Source: Archilochus colubris
Lineage: Eukaryota; Chordata; Aves; Apodiformes; Trochilidae
DNA: 64,000 nt
NCBI GenBank assembly: GCA_023079485.1
Contig: CM041092.1
Coordinates: 5,828,627-5,892,626, forward strand
Direction of reading: 5' to 3'
Part shown: piece by piece, positions 1-16,100 of the stretch
Layout of the letters: every line of letters begins with the position of its first letter
How positions within the stretch are numbered: the first letter of the stretch is position 1
Notes under the pieces: model-generated
Seen by the model: the letters and a program-made list of their open reading frames with translations, nothing else
Told to the model about the DNA's origin: nothing
Database searches by the model: none
Program-made: the position numbers and the translations under genes

Positions 1-2442
<2,442 letters not shown>

Positions 2443-2564
2443 CACTTCATTTTGTCATTTGGCCCTGATGAAAAGGTAGAACTCTTTAAAACTTCACCCA
2501 TTTCTTCTCGGCAAAAACTGAAGTTATTAATGGTCCACATGTAGGAAAATTTTACTACTTTAAC
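2443..2564 (-). CDS. SPOPL: SPOPL coding exon: start of the MATH domain, residues 27-67
   Basis: This 122-nt exon begins after a TTTTGTTCAG acceptor (AG at 2566-2565) and stops after TG of the Trp67 codon at a GTAAGG donor (2442). It encodes [18 protein letters not shown] followed by [13 protein letters not shown] and SSGPNDKMK, with the split W. This is the first part of the MATH domain, which forms the substrate pocket of SPOP-family CUL3 adaptors. Glu50, a position altered in human SPOP tumours, is conserved here. Phase 0 in and phase 2 out match the neighbouring exons. The flanking introns are very short: 164 bp on the 5' side and 313 bp on the 3' side. The GPNDKMK residues fit SPOPL better than SPOP (GANDKLK). 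Confidence 0.95.
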
Positions 2565-2728
2565 CTGAACAAAAGATGGAGAAAATGTCAATGAAATTTA
2601 ATATACATATCAAGCATTAACTATGAGAACTAGTTAGACTGCCAGCACAACTCAGTATGTTTATGGTGGTGTTTGTTTTTTTTTTTAAATTATTATTATG
2701 ACTAGAAAATAAATCCATTGTAATTTAC
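2565..2728 (-). other. SPOPL: SPOPL intron 2 (164 bp)
   Basis: This very short intron has a GTAAAT donor at 2728 and a TTTTGTTCAG acceptor ending at 2565. It includes a poly-T stretch on the plus strand near 2668-2684. Nothing else was recognised. Confidence 0.88.
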
Positions 2729-2806
2729 CTGTGTGTAACACCAGCTTTCAGCCACAGGTCCACAGGACATCTCTCCAGGAGGAGGTGGGGTGGGAACCCT
2801 TGACAT
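2729..2806 (-). CDS. SPOPL: SPOPL first coding exon: residues 1-26
   Basis: The start codon is the minus-strand ATG at 2806-2804, giving [20 protein letters not shown] followed by SWCYTQ, then a GTAAAT donor at 2728. This N-terminal segment is the proline-rich leader that precedes the MATH domain in SPOP and SPOPL. The start is chosen because the leader aligns end to end with the family and no ATG occurs upstream in the 57-nt 5'UTR of the same exon. The context gGCAATGt is moderate, with a purine at -3. The coding part is exactly 26 codons and ends in phase 0, matching the next exon. The residue C at position 15 differs from the T or S of mammalian paralogues as I recall them, a neutral-looking change. 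Confidence 0.93.
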
Positions 2807-2863
2807 TGCCACTTATTGCAGGTTTATAGTATCAAGATAGCAATCCAAACGTCAGTAATTCTC
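2807..2863 (-). other. SPOPL: SPOPL 5'UTR part of exon 2
   Basis: These 57 untranslated bases precede the start codon in the same exon. The exon begins after a minus-strand TTACTCTTTTCAG acceptor (AG at 2865-2864), the best acceptor in the region. Stop codons and no ATG occur in this leader, so translation should begin at 2806. The upstream exon would be the CpG-island exon about 16.9 kb away; intermediate alternative 5' exons cannot be excluded. Confidence 0.8.
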
Positions 2864-5800
2864 CTGAAAAGAGTAATTCATAAGTTTGGTTCATGCTTTT
2901 TAAGTGTAAAATAAATAAATAAATTCCACATTTTATATCATTGTTTTCTAAATGATGCATCTGAAAATCAAACTTGAAAAGAGGACAATGGCTTTGGTAT
3001 TTGGCCAAGCTAAATGTCACACATTAATGGCCACTTGTACCCAAAATCTGCAGGCTGAATTCTCAGGCAATGTTTGACAAAGCACCTGTGCATCACATAA
3101 CAACATCAATGACATTATTTCAACATCAGTTTTGCAAATTACCACCTTGACCACTCCAGTCATGCTGAAAGGTTCTGCAGGATCTTCTCCTTTGTTCTGG
3201 GGACTAACAAGAGCCCTGTGAGCATTCAGCTCTTGGTACTGTAATCCATACAGGACAAAGAGCTCCTGGCTGCCTGGGAGTAAAACAGCAGAATCCTGGG
3301 ATTTCTCAAGAGAGGGTAAGAAATTAAACTTGCATTTAAAGGAGTATTTTCTTCACACATCTTTAATTGTTTTCTTGTATCTTTAATACTGACAGATTTG
3401 ACTAATTTTGACAAGCACCACAACCAAGTGTTAGTTCCCCTGTCAAAATCCCAAAGCTGAAAAGCAGTCAACTCACCAACTCTGAGGTACTTTCTAATGG
3501 CAAATAAAGCAGTGTTGTTAGGGATCATCACCTAAGAGAGCACTACAATTTCTCCTGCCCATCAGAAACCGAGTCACATGCCCAGATTAATCACATCTAG
3601 CTCCAGACAGGTAATTAGGCAGCCTATTTGCACAAGCCTCTGTACACAGCTAATGAAGGCAGGCAAGGCTGTCAGGGCTCTGGGTTACTGGGCTGGCTCT
3701 CCTTTAGGTAGGGTTGGCAACCTCTTTAGACAGGTTCCTGCCAGAAGCACAGCTTCTCACTTAGACAGCTCCATTAGGTTGCTAAAAAGCAGCTAAATGA
3801 ACCCTGATCAAACCAGATGAAAATCACAATTGTTTCTGCCACAAAACATCTCCTCTCTGGGTACAGAAAGTTTTGTTAAACACGTCCACTGTCACTAAAC
3901 CACGACCAGGACTATTGACTTTCTGCAACACGAGTGCTTCACCATACAGGACTTTTCACTTGTGAAAGAACAGCATTAATTGTCTTACTCAAAAGATGGG
4001 ATTGCACATCACTAATCATGTTGGAACTCTTCCTTCAGGGATGGGCAACATGCAGAAAGAAATCTGGATGCAAATATCAGTAAGACACTGCAAGACCATG
4101 TGCAATTCAGACCCAATGTGAAGGAGTCTACTACTCCTACAGAGAAAAATTATCTGGAAAATGCCATATTCCTCAGTGGATGCTTTCCCTCCTGGTATCA
4201 GTTCTCACTCACATTATCAATTAGCCCTTCCACATCAAAGCCTGCTGACACTGGAATTATTCCGAATCACCGATGTATAAACCTTGAAAACAAAACTAAT
4301 TCTCTGTTTAATATTTATTAGAGGAGGAAGCAAATGCTATATAATCAGATCCCTACTAAGATATCTACCCTGACAAGATGAAAAAAAAAAATCATTGAAT
4401 AGCTCTCCTTCAAGATATGGATCACTGAGACATTAAAGTGTAGCCACAAATTCAGCTGCCTCTCAACTGACTTGTCTTTCCAAATAAAACTTGTGTTTAT
4501 GGCAATCTTCAGTACTTAATTAGCACTTTCCATAAATGAAGACTAGAACTAATTGCCACTCTAATTTTAAGAGAGCAGAACTTGCTTGCCCCCTTTTTTT
4601 TTAAGCTGGAATCGCATGTATTGCAGGAAATGTGTTTACATAGATCTTGTTTACAGGTTTATATATTCTTGATTCTTTGTACAGAACCATCCAGAGTAAA
4701 ACTCCTGGGAAGATTACATGTGAACACCCTTATTTCATAAAGCAAATATTAGTAGTTATGTTGCTATTGCATCTGTCAGTACATTCAATTCAATAGCAAC
4801 AGCTGAACCTGTTATCCAAATACATGACGGGTTTGATATAGAAACGTATCCTGAAAGCTTCAGAACACCTTACCTCACCCTTATTGAGATTATTTGCTCT
4901 TCTTCATTCTCCAGCACTAAACCCAAGAAGAAATACAGCCCATTCTCCTCATTCTGACATTTGCATGAGATGCAGAAGACTGTCTCAGCTCTAATCTGTT
5001 CCTCAATTCTTTCAGTCCATTCTACCAGTCAGCTCCTAGTAACCATGGAAGAGCATCAGAACTGAGCCAAGTTTGTTCTGAAGAGGTTTCTAAATTGAAG
5101 AAGGCTGGAAATAACTTCTGTATAGTATCCCATTTAGAAAGTGTCCAGTGACCCTATGTCAGCTACCAGTAGTTATTTGCCCCCCTCTGTCTCATAGCTT
5201 AATCAGCTTGATTCACTGAGAACTTAACTCCAGTTATTTTCAGGTCTGTCTGCTGCCTGTGGTCTACGTGTCTACACAGGGCATTTCTACCTCAGAGGCT
5301 GTTTCCACCTGCTGCATAGCTTTTACTATTCCTTTCATGATTTCACATAAGTACATTTTCTCAGATCCTTCTGAATAGCTTCAGGTTTTTGTAAAGTTTC
5401 CTATTGCAGCATTAGTACCAGACAATTGATTTTCCTGAGCTCTCGAGGAACAGATTTGTATCTCACTTCTTTTGGCACATATTTATTAAGCCAATCAATT
5501 TTTTTTTTAGATTGAGAAAACTGGCAGAAAGCAGTAACTTTAAATACTTGATATCACCCTGGGAGCTAGCACTGAGGAGTGCCCTTTCTTTAGTATGCCT
5601 GGATGAATAATTTTTCAAATGTGAGAGGCCATCCAACAGCAAAATGGAAAAGGAATAAAGAGAGCATCAGATGTTCTGTTAAGACACAAGGAACAACTGC
5701 CAGGGAACAGCAGGGAAACAACTCAGCAGTACTGCTGACCTGCCCCACCACTTAATCCATTAATCAGGATTTGGGTGGGGATGTGGAGACATTTACCAAG

Positions 5801-7138
5801 GCAAAAGAGAACACAAGCTTCAAAGGTGCTAACCTGAAGTGTAGAAGTGTTTGGGGAAGGCAGGATTTTCTCAGTCCCCAGGCAGACATCCAGACTGAGG
5901 GGGCCACAGCCTGGATTTTTGAGGGTTACCAGGGCAAAGAGGTTCATCTCCCATGAGCTGACTGAAGGTGAGAAGAAGAATGAACCTGTACACTCACCCT
6001 TTGTTCTACATCCTGTGCTCTGCCTGGGGAAAAAACTAAACACTATTTTGAAGAACATGTTCATGAATCATTGATTAGCCACAAGTCATCAGCTCCAACA
6101 AAAAGGTTTTCCAGGCACCAAACCCTCATCACAGCTTATTAGATGAAATGGCTGGGAACAGATGGAGCTGCAGTTCACAAAACCAGTCACAGAATTAAAT
6201 CAATGGAGTGCAGGAAGAGAGGCTTGTTATCTGCAGGATGAAACAACTTAGAGGGACAATTTTCATGCTAGAACCTGCATTTATTCCTCTGCAGCCTATC
6301 AGGAACAAAGCATCCCAGGTGACAGGGAATTATCAGGTAATAACTCCAAGAGTTTTTCTTCAGGCAATGCTGTGCCTGTCTGGACATGGCTTAACAAACC
6401 AGTCAGAGTGGCCAGTTTGCCAGGCAGAACTCTCTGGCCATGACAAGGAACATGAAAACAAGTTTTGGATGAGGGCAGATGATGTTCCTGCCTTCCAAAA
6501 TGGAAATTTTGAAATGCATTTTTCAAGTGTGTGAAGGATTTTTGGTGTTTGGGTTTTTTAAATGAAGTGATAAGCTCATAGTGAATGTGGTGCAGGAGGT
6601 GGTGATGACTGAGAGTTTGCTCTCACTGTCTTATGTCAAAAGAGGAAAGAAAAGCTCAAAGGTATTTTACTGAACCTGTACACCCAGCCACCAAACATGA
6701 AGGGCTTATAAATTCCACTGGTCTGTTAAAGCAGGTGTTGCTTTCACCTGTTGATCACTGCCAAATGGACCAGTCTGTCAAATCAGGATCTTCACAGAGC
6801 TGAGTACTACTTACAAAGCAGAGAGCAGGCAGAGATAGCATGAAAAAAAGTAATTTCTCAAAGCACATTCTATTTAGGAATAAACCAATGTACTTTCTTA
6901 TTCAAAAAATGTGTTAAAGTTTAAGCCATCTGAAGCTGATCATCTCTAATAATCTCTAATTATCTCCACACAGAGCATGAAGAAAACATGGGCTATCCTC
7001 CATGAAACATATTTACACTAATTTCATCAACAGCTTTACCAGCTATTTCATTTCAAAAGGTCTTAAGATTCAAAGCTACTTCATATACCAGTACAATGCT
7101 ATCTTGCTTACCTTCCCAGAAACTGAATATTTGTCAAC

Positions 7139-7183
7139 ATTATTCTAAATAGACAATTCTAAATTGTCTATTATTCTAAATAG
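7139..7183. repeat. Small palindrome bracketed by 14-bp direct repeats
   Basis: ATTATTCTAAATAG occurs at 7139-7152 and 7170-7183. Between them is a 17-bp segment that, with adjoining bases, forms ATAGACAAT/ATTGTCTAT inverted arms around TCTAA. It can be read as a 31-bp tandem repeat (about 1.5 copies) or as a tiny insertion with target duplication. Confidence 0.8.
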
Positions 7184-7350
7184 TTACTTTTCAACCTCTT
7201 AGGGTCAGAGAAGAACACATTCCCAGTCTCTTGGAGCCAGACATTTTACATCTGTTGGAATCATCTCAACAGCTTTTTCACTGAAAAAAATTACCAGCTC
7301 ATTAAGAAGGTACCATCATGTATATAAACACACAAAGAGGACTTTTCTAC

Positions 7351-7399
7351 TCCAAAACCTATTTGAAGAATACACTCCATAAACCTATTTGAAGAATTA
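7351..7399. repeat. 26-bp tandem duplication
   Basis: The 17-mer AAACCTATTTGAAGAAT occurs at 7355-7371 and again at 7381-7397, within a slightly imperfect 26-bp unit (ACTCC precedes both). It is probably a replication-slippage duplication inside SPOPL intron 1. Confidence 0.85.
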
Positions 7400-10300
7400 C
7401 CTTAAGGGTTAATGTGATCTTTTGGTAGTTCTCAAGTCTAAGAGTGGAAGTTCAGTCTAATAATTATACCATAAAAGTTCTTTCAGAGCAGTATCAGTGT
7501 AACAGATGCATCCAGGCAGGTGTGCATGTTAACCAGTGACCATAGCAATCTTATCTTTGTTTTTCTGAGAGGTACTACAGTCAACAAAGCACTGGCAGGA
7601 CTGGATAGATAAACTGCCTTCTGCAGGTTATCAAAACACACTCCAAAAATCAAACCCAGCCTGCTAGAACCTAACCCAACAGATCAGTTCACCAAGCAAA
7701 TCAGTGACCTTGTCCTGTTCCCTCAAAAGCAAGAAGGGAGTTGTGAAAGAGATGCTCAGCTCCTCCTGACCTCTCCTCTCTGCTCTCTTCTTTCCAGTCC
7801 TTGAAACTCCAGGATCAATGCCTTTCCCTCCAGGGTTGGCCATATTTTGGCCCATCATAGGACTTCCAACATCTCATCACATGATACAGCTGAACATGAG
7901 CCAGTCTGGCACTGTGTGGTCTTATTCTCCAGCCCTGTCCAGAAACTGTGTCACAACCCTACACTTAACATCCATGGCATGGTTTGCTTCCAAACCACCA
8001 TGGCCCAAAGTTCAGGGTGCCCCAAAGGAGGCTGTGGAGCTTGTCCTGCCTGAAGCATCAAACAGCTCCAGTCAACAAACTACTTCAGGCATTTAACAGC
8101 TCATGTAAAAGACTCATTTACTGAGTGCCCAAGACTGTCTCACAGGCTCTAAAGAAAGCCTAAGAAATGACCATACCAACAACTCCCCCCCTCAGCATAT
8201 CTCACATATTCCATTTGAATGGTAAGAGTTTTTCCTGAATATTCGAAGAAATGCAAAGCTGTTATGAATTAACTTTTTTGTTTCTTTTGGAAATACTGGT
8301 ATTTCATCACTGGCTAAAATAAAAGATCACCTTCTGGAGGTTAACTTGCAAATAACACCCTGTTCCTCCAACTTTTTATTCCTAGTATATTCATAATTCA
8401 GTAACCACACACAGTTTGTCCAGTTGTACAGCCAACACTCATTTTTTAAAAAATCTGAAGTGAATTAAGCCTTCCATTCAATAAAATCATCTTCCAAAAA
8501 CCCATTCAAAATAAACATGCTCCAGCTAGAGACAGATTTAATTTCTTCTCATTAAATGCTCAGTGAACAATGCATTACCCAAGTATTGCACTAGTATTAT
8601 ATAAGCACTACATACATTACTATCAATCAGTATTTGTTACTCCAGGAATCAGTTTTGGTTTTTTAAACTACAAGAGGAGGCAAATTCTTGGGAAAATACC
8701 TGCTTTAAGGTTCACCATCTTATCAGTTCTTGGGTGAGAGAAAATACATTTATGAAGCTAAAGATGGAGGAAGCAAACTAACCAGATCAAAATCATTGAG
8801 TTCAAAGACATTTTAAGACCCAAGATGAAGTTAATTGTGCAAATCCCATCTAAACCCATGTTCCAGTTGACTCTCACAGTGCCAGGTAGCATCTATGAAG
8901 GCCAAGGAAGACTTTTCTCCTGTTCTCTTAAGTCACAGAAGGATTTGTGTAACAGGCACCCAGCACCTGGGTCATGCTGATGCATAAGCAGAAACTCCTG
9001 TGGACTGAACACTGCTCAAGTTCCAGAAAAGACATTATCTTTTTCACCAAATCTCAGAGACTTAAAAAAAATATCCAGTTGAAGAGTGAAATCTACCTTT
9101 TTTTTTTTTGTGGTTAAGAGTTTATCTTGTAAACTGATTATGCTTACAAAAATTCATAAAATGTATGCTAGTAAATAAAGAAAATCTGAACTTTGTAAAA
9201 GATGGGATATTTCTTAATTAGGAAGATTTGCATATCCTCATAATTACCTTTTTAAAAGAATTAAGAATTGCTGCACATTTCCTATACGTTTCACTATTAA
9301 ACTACATTTTCTGCTGGATGAGATACAACACAATAAAAGACATTTGAGAGGATTTATTAAGCTTAGGCAGTTTTCCAATTTGTTTAGCATCATCATTTGC
9401 TTCTCTGAAAACAGGCTCAAAATACACCCAGAAAATTTAAAGAGTGTTAAGTATTTATTGAATTTGATCCCAACCTATCACTGCAACATTTGAGCAAACA
9501 ATATTACTAACACTGATGCAACTGCAGTTATATTTATCCACCCCACTAAGTTAGGAAACCTGCAAGTTAAGGATACAGTACCTTGTATATTATTTGTAGT
9601 ACTTCTATCACACAAAATGTTTCCTTTCCAGGGCAAGCAGAAGGGAAGAGCAGTTGGTTATGCATGGGAAAAACCCAATGACACTGAAGAACTGAGAGGT
9701 CTGTAACAGCTAAACCAATGGGTTTGGGTTTTTTTTCCTGAACACAGTATTAAAAAATGCTTATTTGAGCATATGTTTGCTCTGGAACCAAGTATACACA
9801 AACTTAAATCAGTGCTGGGGCTTAAACCATAAGCTCTGGCTGCTCCTACATTCTTGATGCTTGGGATCTCACCCTTGCCATCCCTCAGCTCTGCTGGAAG
9901 CTGCTGCCTAGCCAGGATAAACATGCACACTTCAGCAGCCACACAGCCAATTCATACCCTTCTCCTCCACTCAGTAAGAAAAAAAATACTACTCTGGACT
10001 GGACCATGACAGCTGAGAAACTATGTCTACATCCCTGGTCACCCCTGCTCCAGGGACAGAAAACTCCAGCAGAGACAAGGAAGGCAGCTGGGGTCAGAGA
10101 CATCTTAAAATAGCTGCATCTAAGAGTCCAGAAATTAAAAGCAGATCCCCAGGGTGGTTCCAGCAAGGCAAAAGGTGTGAAAGGCTCAGCTTTTCAGGAC
10201 AGTGGTGTAGCTACACCTGATAACACTGAATCAGCAGCTCAGAATTAGCAAGGATTATGCTATCAGCTGTAAAAACTGTAAAGGCAAACAAATGTATTTT

Positions 10301-11604
10301 TCAGGTTTTCCTCTGAATTTTCTCTTATTTTAAGTCTTTGAAAAATAAACTTTACCTCAGCTGAGGGAAAGCCTCGTGTCCAGCAGAGCTTGCACTGTGA
10401 CTGTCTATTTACACTACACAAGCTTATTAATAAAACCCCCTCAGCATTAGCTTTGCATTATTGTTCTGGAATATAGAAATCCACTGCACTCCTTATTAGA
10501 TAACCTGGACCATTTCCTACAGGAGTCATCCATGCATTCCCCTGGAGCAGAAATACAAGATTATTTCTTACAACATATTTCAGTTTCATTGCCCAGGCTA
10601 GTTTTATGGGACCCAAAAGATGGGTATTTTCACCACAATTCCTTCTGGGAAACTATTCTATTCAAATAATCTATTGCTATTGAGGTTTTTTCCTGGTATA
10701 CAGCCAAAGCCTCCTCAGTTTCACTCCATTGCTCTTAGTCAAACAAATCACTGGCACATGAAAGTATATTAAATGAAGACATCTTTTTCCTAAATACTTT
10801 TTTTTTCTAAATAATACACACAAGAGTTCACCAAACTGAAAATACTAATCTTTAGTTTTTGCACATGCAACAGAAATACCTATATTAGACAAAGGAAAGT
10901 TTAATTGTAACAAATAAAAAAAGAAGAAATAAAAGAAAGAAAAATCTTCCCCCAGCAGATTCACAGTCATTTTGGTTGTTCTTTTCTTTTCTTTCTAAAC
11001 TTGTAAGATTTGTGAAAAGCACTGGACTACCCTCTCTAGAGGCCAGTGCTTTCACCTCTGCAGACTCTAATCGCCTGGAAAGTCCACAGCTTCTTTCAGC
11101 AGCCAGAGATGTTATCAGGAAGGGTTTCTGATTATTTTTCACCTTGTTACCTATCATAGCAAACAGTGGACAAATTTGTGGCACCTTCACGGAAATATTG
11201 AGAGGATTAGGTCTGTTCTATACCTCTTGCCAGACAGTCAAAAAACCATTACCACCTTAGTGCAAAAAAACAGCAGATACTTAGAAGCCAAGAAATAACT
11301 GAGTTCTACCAGGGGACCAAGCTGCGTTCCATACTTCACCCAAAGAATCTTGAAATTCAACTAATTTCAATGGACTGGGTATTAAATGTCACCCACAATG
11401 GTGAGACATCATCTCAGGAAAAGACAAATAGCTCCAGAGGTAGAGCTCCACACACTTGTTTTAGAGATTCCTGCTTCATCCTGACTAAGCAGAGTTATAC
11501 AAAGACCTAAGAAAAGCCATCAAGGCAAGGAAAATTTGGCATCTCAGCTTTGGACTGCAGCTGAACAAGTTCAGACCCTCAGAGGTAAAAAGAAAATCCT
11601 AAAA

Positions 11605-11700
11605 GTTATAGGCTATCTTAAGTTGGAAGGAACCTAACAGGCTCACCATATGCAGCTCCCAACTTCAGTCCAATAGGGACTGGTTTTTGAATTTCAAAAA
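11605..11700 (-). mobile_element. Possible strongly decayed CR1 3' end
   Basis: The stretch with TTAAGTTGGAAGGAACCT and a following pyrimidine-rich part resembles the avian CR1 3' consensus (TTGGGTTGGAAGGGACCT) in minus orientation. The terminal octamers are not preserved. Similarity is limited to a few short blocks, so this is tentative. Confidence 0.3.
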
Positions 11701-12941
11701 CAGGTATGCAATTTCTCCTAACCTGCTGTTTCAAAAACATCCAGATATTAGTTGATTTATACTTTTGGATGTAAGAATAATTACAAAATAATCTGCTTAA
11801 TATCCATTTTTCCACAATAGAAGTAATCCAAACCTTTGCAGTTTCCAATAACTTTTCTCACTTACAGTGGAGTCCAACTTGCTCAAGACAGAAGAAAATT
11901 TCAGTATCTTTACTCTCTCTACACAGAAAAGATGAGCAAACTCAGCAGCTCTAAGTTCTACAACTATAGATTAGAAATGACAAGTCCTGAGACCAAAAGC
12001 AATGCTCACATTTTTTCCTCACTTCTTTAAAACTAGTTTAAGCATTAGAAAAATTCTATAGCTTTCAAATTCCACTGAACCATTTGATGCCTCACAGGAA
12101 GACTGCTCAGCAATAACCACTTCTTGCTCTGCAACCCCAAGCCCCACTGCTTCTCCAGCAGCTGAGACTGCAGAACTCCCTGCTCTGATCAGCAGCCTCA
12201 GCCTGCTTACCCAGGGTGAGAGGAACAAGGAGCAGGAGGATGGTGCAGTTCACTCCACATAAAGCAAGAGAACCTGCAAAAAAGGTCTTTATCCAAAAGG
12301 TTAACGTCATCTGCTCATTTGACAAAACCTCTGCAAACTCAGAGGGTAAAATTGAGGCTTCTGACTATATTCAAAACTAAACCTAACACCTTGTTGAACA
12401 GGGGGTTTGTTCACTTTTTCCCCCCCTCCTCCTCAGCACGATTTCCCTCAAGCCATCAGTTTTACTCCTACAGGTTGATTGTTTTACTGAAGTTTGACAG
12501 CAAGGCAAACACAATGCAAAGAGGCTCTCAGGGTGGTCTGGCTAATCCAGGCAGGCTTAAGCAGATTTCTGTTTGACAAACTCAACAGGGTTACCAAAGC
12601 TCTATCAAACTTTGTATTCCATACTTCATCAACCCTTTCCATGTTCCACCAGCAATTATTCCCTGATAAACCACTGCCAACTGACATCTATGCTCAATAA
12701 ACCCAAACATCCCTCCTTTGCCCATGTCTGAGCACAGCTGGGCTTGCAAAGTCCTCCACTGGCTACAGCAAATAAATAGATTTGGTTTCCTCTTCAGTGC
12801 TGTCAAACACAGCAGAACAAAAGCTAATGCCAGTCTGGTTGCTTTTTGCTTCTGTTCATTCAGAGGACATCATCCTGAGGAGGCCACCTGGTTAACACAG
12901 CACAGAACCATGCCTGCTGGGCAGTGACAGAAAAGTGCTTT

Positions 12942-13123
12942 CACAAAAAACCAAAACAAACAAACAAACAAAAAAAAGAGCCAAAAAAAACCCAAAACCA
13001 AAGGAAACCAACAAACAAAAAACCCCAGAAAAACCCAAAACAAACACCACCAAAAAAACCCCAAACCAACTCCACACCCAACCAACCAACCAACCACAAA
13101 CAACAACCCAGAAAGAAAACACA
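12942..13123. repeat. 182-nt C/A-only low-complexity tract
   Basis: On the plus strand this tract holds one T (13,071), seven G and otherwise only A and C, arranged as irregular CAAAA, CCAAA and CCAACCAA units. It includes a short (CCAA)n run near 13,079-13,097. In the SPOPL transcript, which is read from the other strand, it is G/T-rich. Long open frames with Lys/Pro/Gln/Asn-rich or Trp/Phe/Gly-rich translations here are consequences of composition. Confidence 0.95.
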
Positions 13124-16100
13124 TTAAAAAAGTTATTAAATATCAGGAAATTCAGAATTTGACTAACACCAAGCAATGAACCCATCTTTACAAGTGACTC
13201 TGAAAATCCCTGGGAAAGCTTGGATACTATTACTCATCAGTAACCCAGATATAACACACTTAGTGATGCTACTACCATCTATTTTTTCCTCTTACCACTC
13301 AGTGAGCAGAGTCTCAGGTTGTTGGAGAGGACAATACATTTTCAAACACAATTGCCATTTAAATTATTAAAAATGATGCCTGGCCTGGAACACAATATTC
13401 ACTACAAAATAAAGGCTGATTTTGCTCGATAATCCTACTACTATCACTAATCAGAGCATCTAACTCTGCAGACAAAGTTTACTGCACACAATTTTTCAGC
13501 ACACTTTCCTTATTTCAAGAGGATAAACAACACTTCAGGAGAACATTATGGATAATTTTTGCCATAAGCAAGGCAGGAACTCCCCTAATCAAAAACCTCT
13601 CATGGGATATAACAGTATTAATTCAAGTCTTCCAGATGGTTTCACTGCTGTGGTTTTTTTTCCCCCTCAGATCAACCACCTGCCCATTGTATTTTGCAAA
13701 ACTTGGAACAAATGTAAGCTTATTCAGCACAAGAGGTTTCAGTTTCTCAAACTATATCACCCACTGAAAAAGAAACATTCTCTTGAAGCCATTTTTAATT
13801 TTAAGAAGTACACATAAACAACAAGTAAAATCTGCCTTGGCATATTCTGCAGGGAGATCAAAAGAACACTGGAACAAGATTTCATCCATCCTGTTCCTCT
13901 GAAACAACCATTTACCAAATGCAGGACTTACTACGAGTAAGCTCACATCAACTTTGACATTCAGCCCAGCAGTGGAGTGCATCAGTGTACAAATCACCCA
14001 AAGAAGCAGAAGATTTCAGCTTGGTTTCTAGTATAATGTTACCAGAACTGTAATACTCTGAGTTCAGTCTTTAAATGAACTCAAATAGTAAGCAGAACTT
14101 TCCAAATGTATGAAAAGAACATCTGAACGTAAGTACAAATCCAGATGTATGCAAATAATTAAATCCACAGCCCACTAGTTGAAATTACTGTATTTTGTGC
14201 TGCCTTACAAAAACAGTTATTCAGTTTGATATCTAAACATTAGTGACCACTGGTACCTAGGATGCTCACAAAAAGGAGTTAAAGTTCAATATTATCATTA
14301 CATATTGCTTCTTCCCTGAAGAGAAAGCTCTACTAAGCATTTGTTATCTAAATCATTAGAAAATGGTTCAGACTTTATCTTCAAAAATTGTTATACAAAC
14401 AAACAAGTAACTCTGAAATTAAACTCAGTTTACAAGGAATCCATCTGTTTGGAAATTTAAGAAAACTGTCACTCAAGTGTGCAGCATTGGTGCTGAGGTA
14501 ATGTGTAAATTAAAGAATTTAAATCCCTATCCTGTTAAATGCTGCAGACAGTGAGCAATTACTGCCTCTAAAGAATTTTTTAAAACTTTCTGAACTAATC
14601 TGAATTATTAGATTGCTATATTAAAAACAGATTATATATTTTTCTTTAATTTCAACTTGAACCAGTGATTATTCAGTGAAATTCTGTGTACAGAAAATGG
14701 CTGTACCTCACAGCTACAGTCCATGCTGATGGAGAAAACAGACCCATCAGCTAGAAACTGAATACGAAGCAAGCCAGGAAAATTACAACTTTTGGGAAAA
14801 GTAGTTTTCCAAAGAAAAAGACAACATGGAACAGAGAGCTAAAAAGTGTGGCACCAAAGGGGAAAGTTATACCAGGTACTTACTCCTCAGGCCAGAATGA
14901 GTTCTGCACCTACAGGAAATTTCAGTTGTTCAGGAAGCAACAGGTGATGCAACTAACTCCAAACCTTTTGGAGACATCCAAGTCTAATTAATTTCCCAAC
15001 CATTTAACACATAAGAAAACAAGCCATTTGAAAGAAATCAAGTCCAAGTCACTCTCCCTCAGTCCCTTCATCTCCATTCATGACCTTGTTTATGAACTGC
15101 TTTTCAAGTGACTTGACCGACTGGTAAGTGAGCTCCTGGGAGGGGATGAACATTAAAGGAAGAAGCAGGAAGGAGGCTGAGAGAAAGCTTGGCTCCCAAG
15201 GTTCACCCAGTGATCCTCAACACTGCACAACAGAGGCAGGAACAACAATAAAAGGTTCCCACCCCATGAACTTTGGAAGTTTCCCAACCGCTGGAGACAT
15301 TGACTCCAGGAGCAGCAGCACTGCCTACGCCAAGAGCTACTCTGTTGCATTCTCCTGGTATATAATTGCTTTTTCTTTCTATAAAGCAGCCGGTTAAATT
15401 ACACATCCAGTGATCATTCACCTTTGAACTACTTAAGGAGTCGAGTCACAATACAGTGCAAGGAGCAAATGTCAGGCGAACAAAGGTGGATGGAAGTGGC
15501 ACAGACTTCACCACTCAGCTGATAAAGTGCCACTAATTTAAAGGCTGAGGCAGCTCTCTATTCTAAAGAGATCCCACAGCAAGAGTACAATCAAACTAGA
15601 GCTTCATATTATGATTATCAGCTAAGCTGAAATCTAAAGTTGAGGGGTTTGAGACTTCTTTTTATTATTATTTAATCTTAAGACGCATTTGTAGGAAATT
15701 ACCATGCTGCATGTGCTCACAGAACCCACCAGCTTCAATCCCTCTATTTAGCAATGGAATCAAGAGAGAGCACCTTAGACATTTTTAATGCTTAAAAAAT
15801 AAAAAAATAATAATACATAGAACAACCTCTTTTATAGAAGCGAGAACTCCACACAGAAATTCTTCTCCCCCTTCACCAAGCATTCAACTTTACATGAAGT
15901 CAGCTTTGAGAGAGTTTAGTATCTTTATTCTTTGCAAACACCATGGAAAAGTAACTATTTTTTTATAAATTAAAAAACAACTGTCAAATTCTGGATATAG
16001 CATTTCCATTTGATGTCACCTATTTTTTATGATTTCCACTGAAAGAAAAAGACAAGTAACTAATAAAAAGTGGCAAGTGGAATATTTTTCACAGAAATCA

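Noticed and set aside
5834..5961. Possible SPOPL cassette exon in intron 1
   Set aside because: It has an acceptor-like CTCACCTTCAG and a CAG|GTTAGC donor on the minus strand, but such pairs are common by chance and nothing in the translation is recognisable.
12870..13185. Lys/Pro/Asn- and Trp/Phe/Gly-rich open frames
   Set aside because: They are translations of the C/A tract on either strand and reflect composition, not genes. The same applies to frames at 43,011-43,428.
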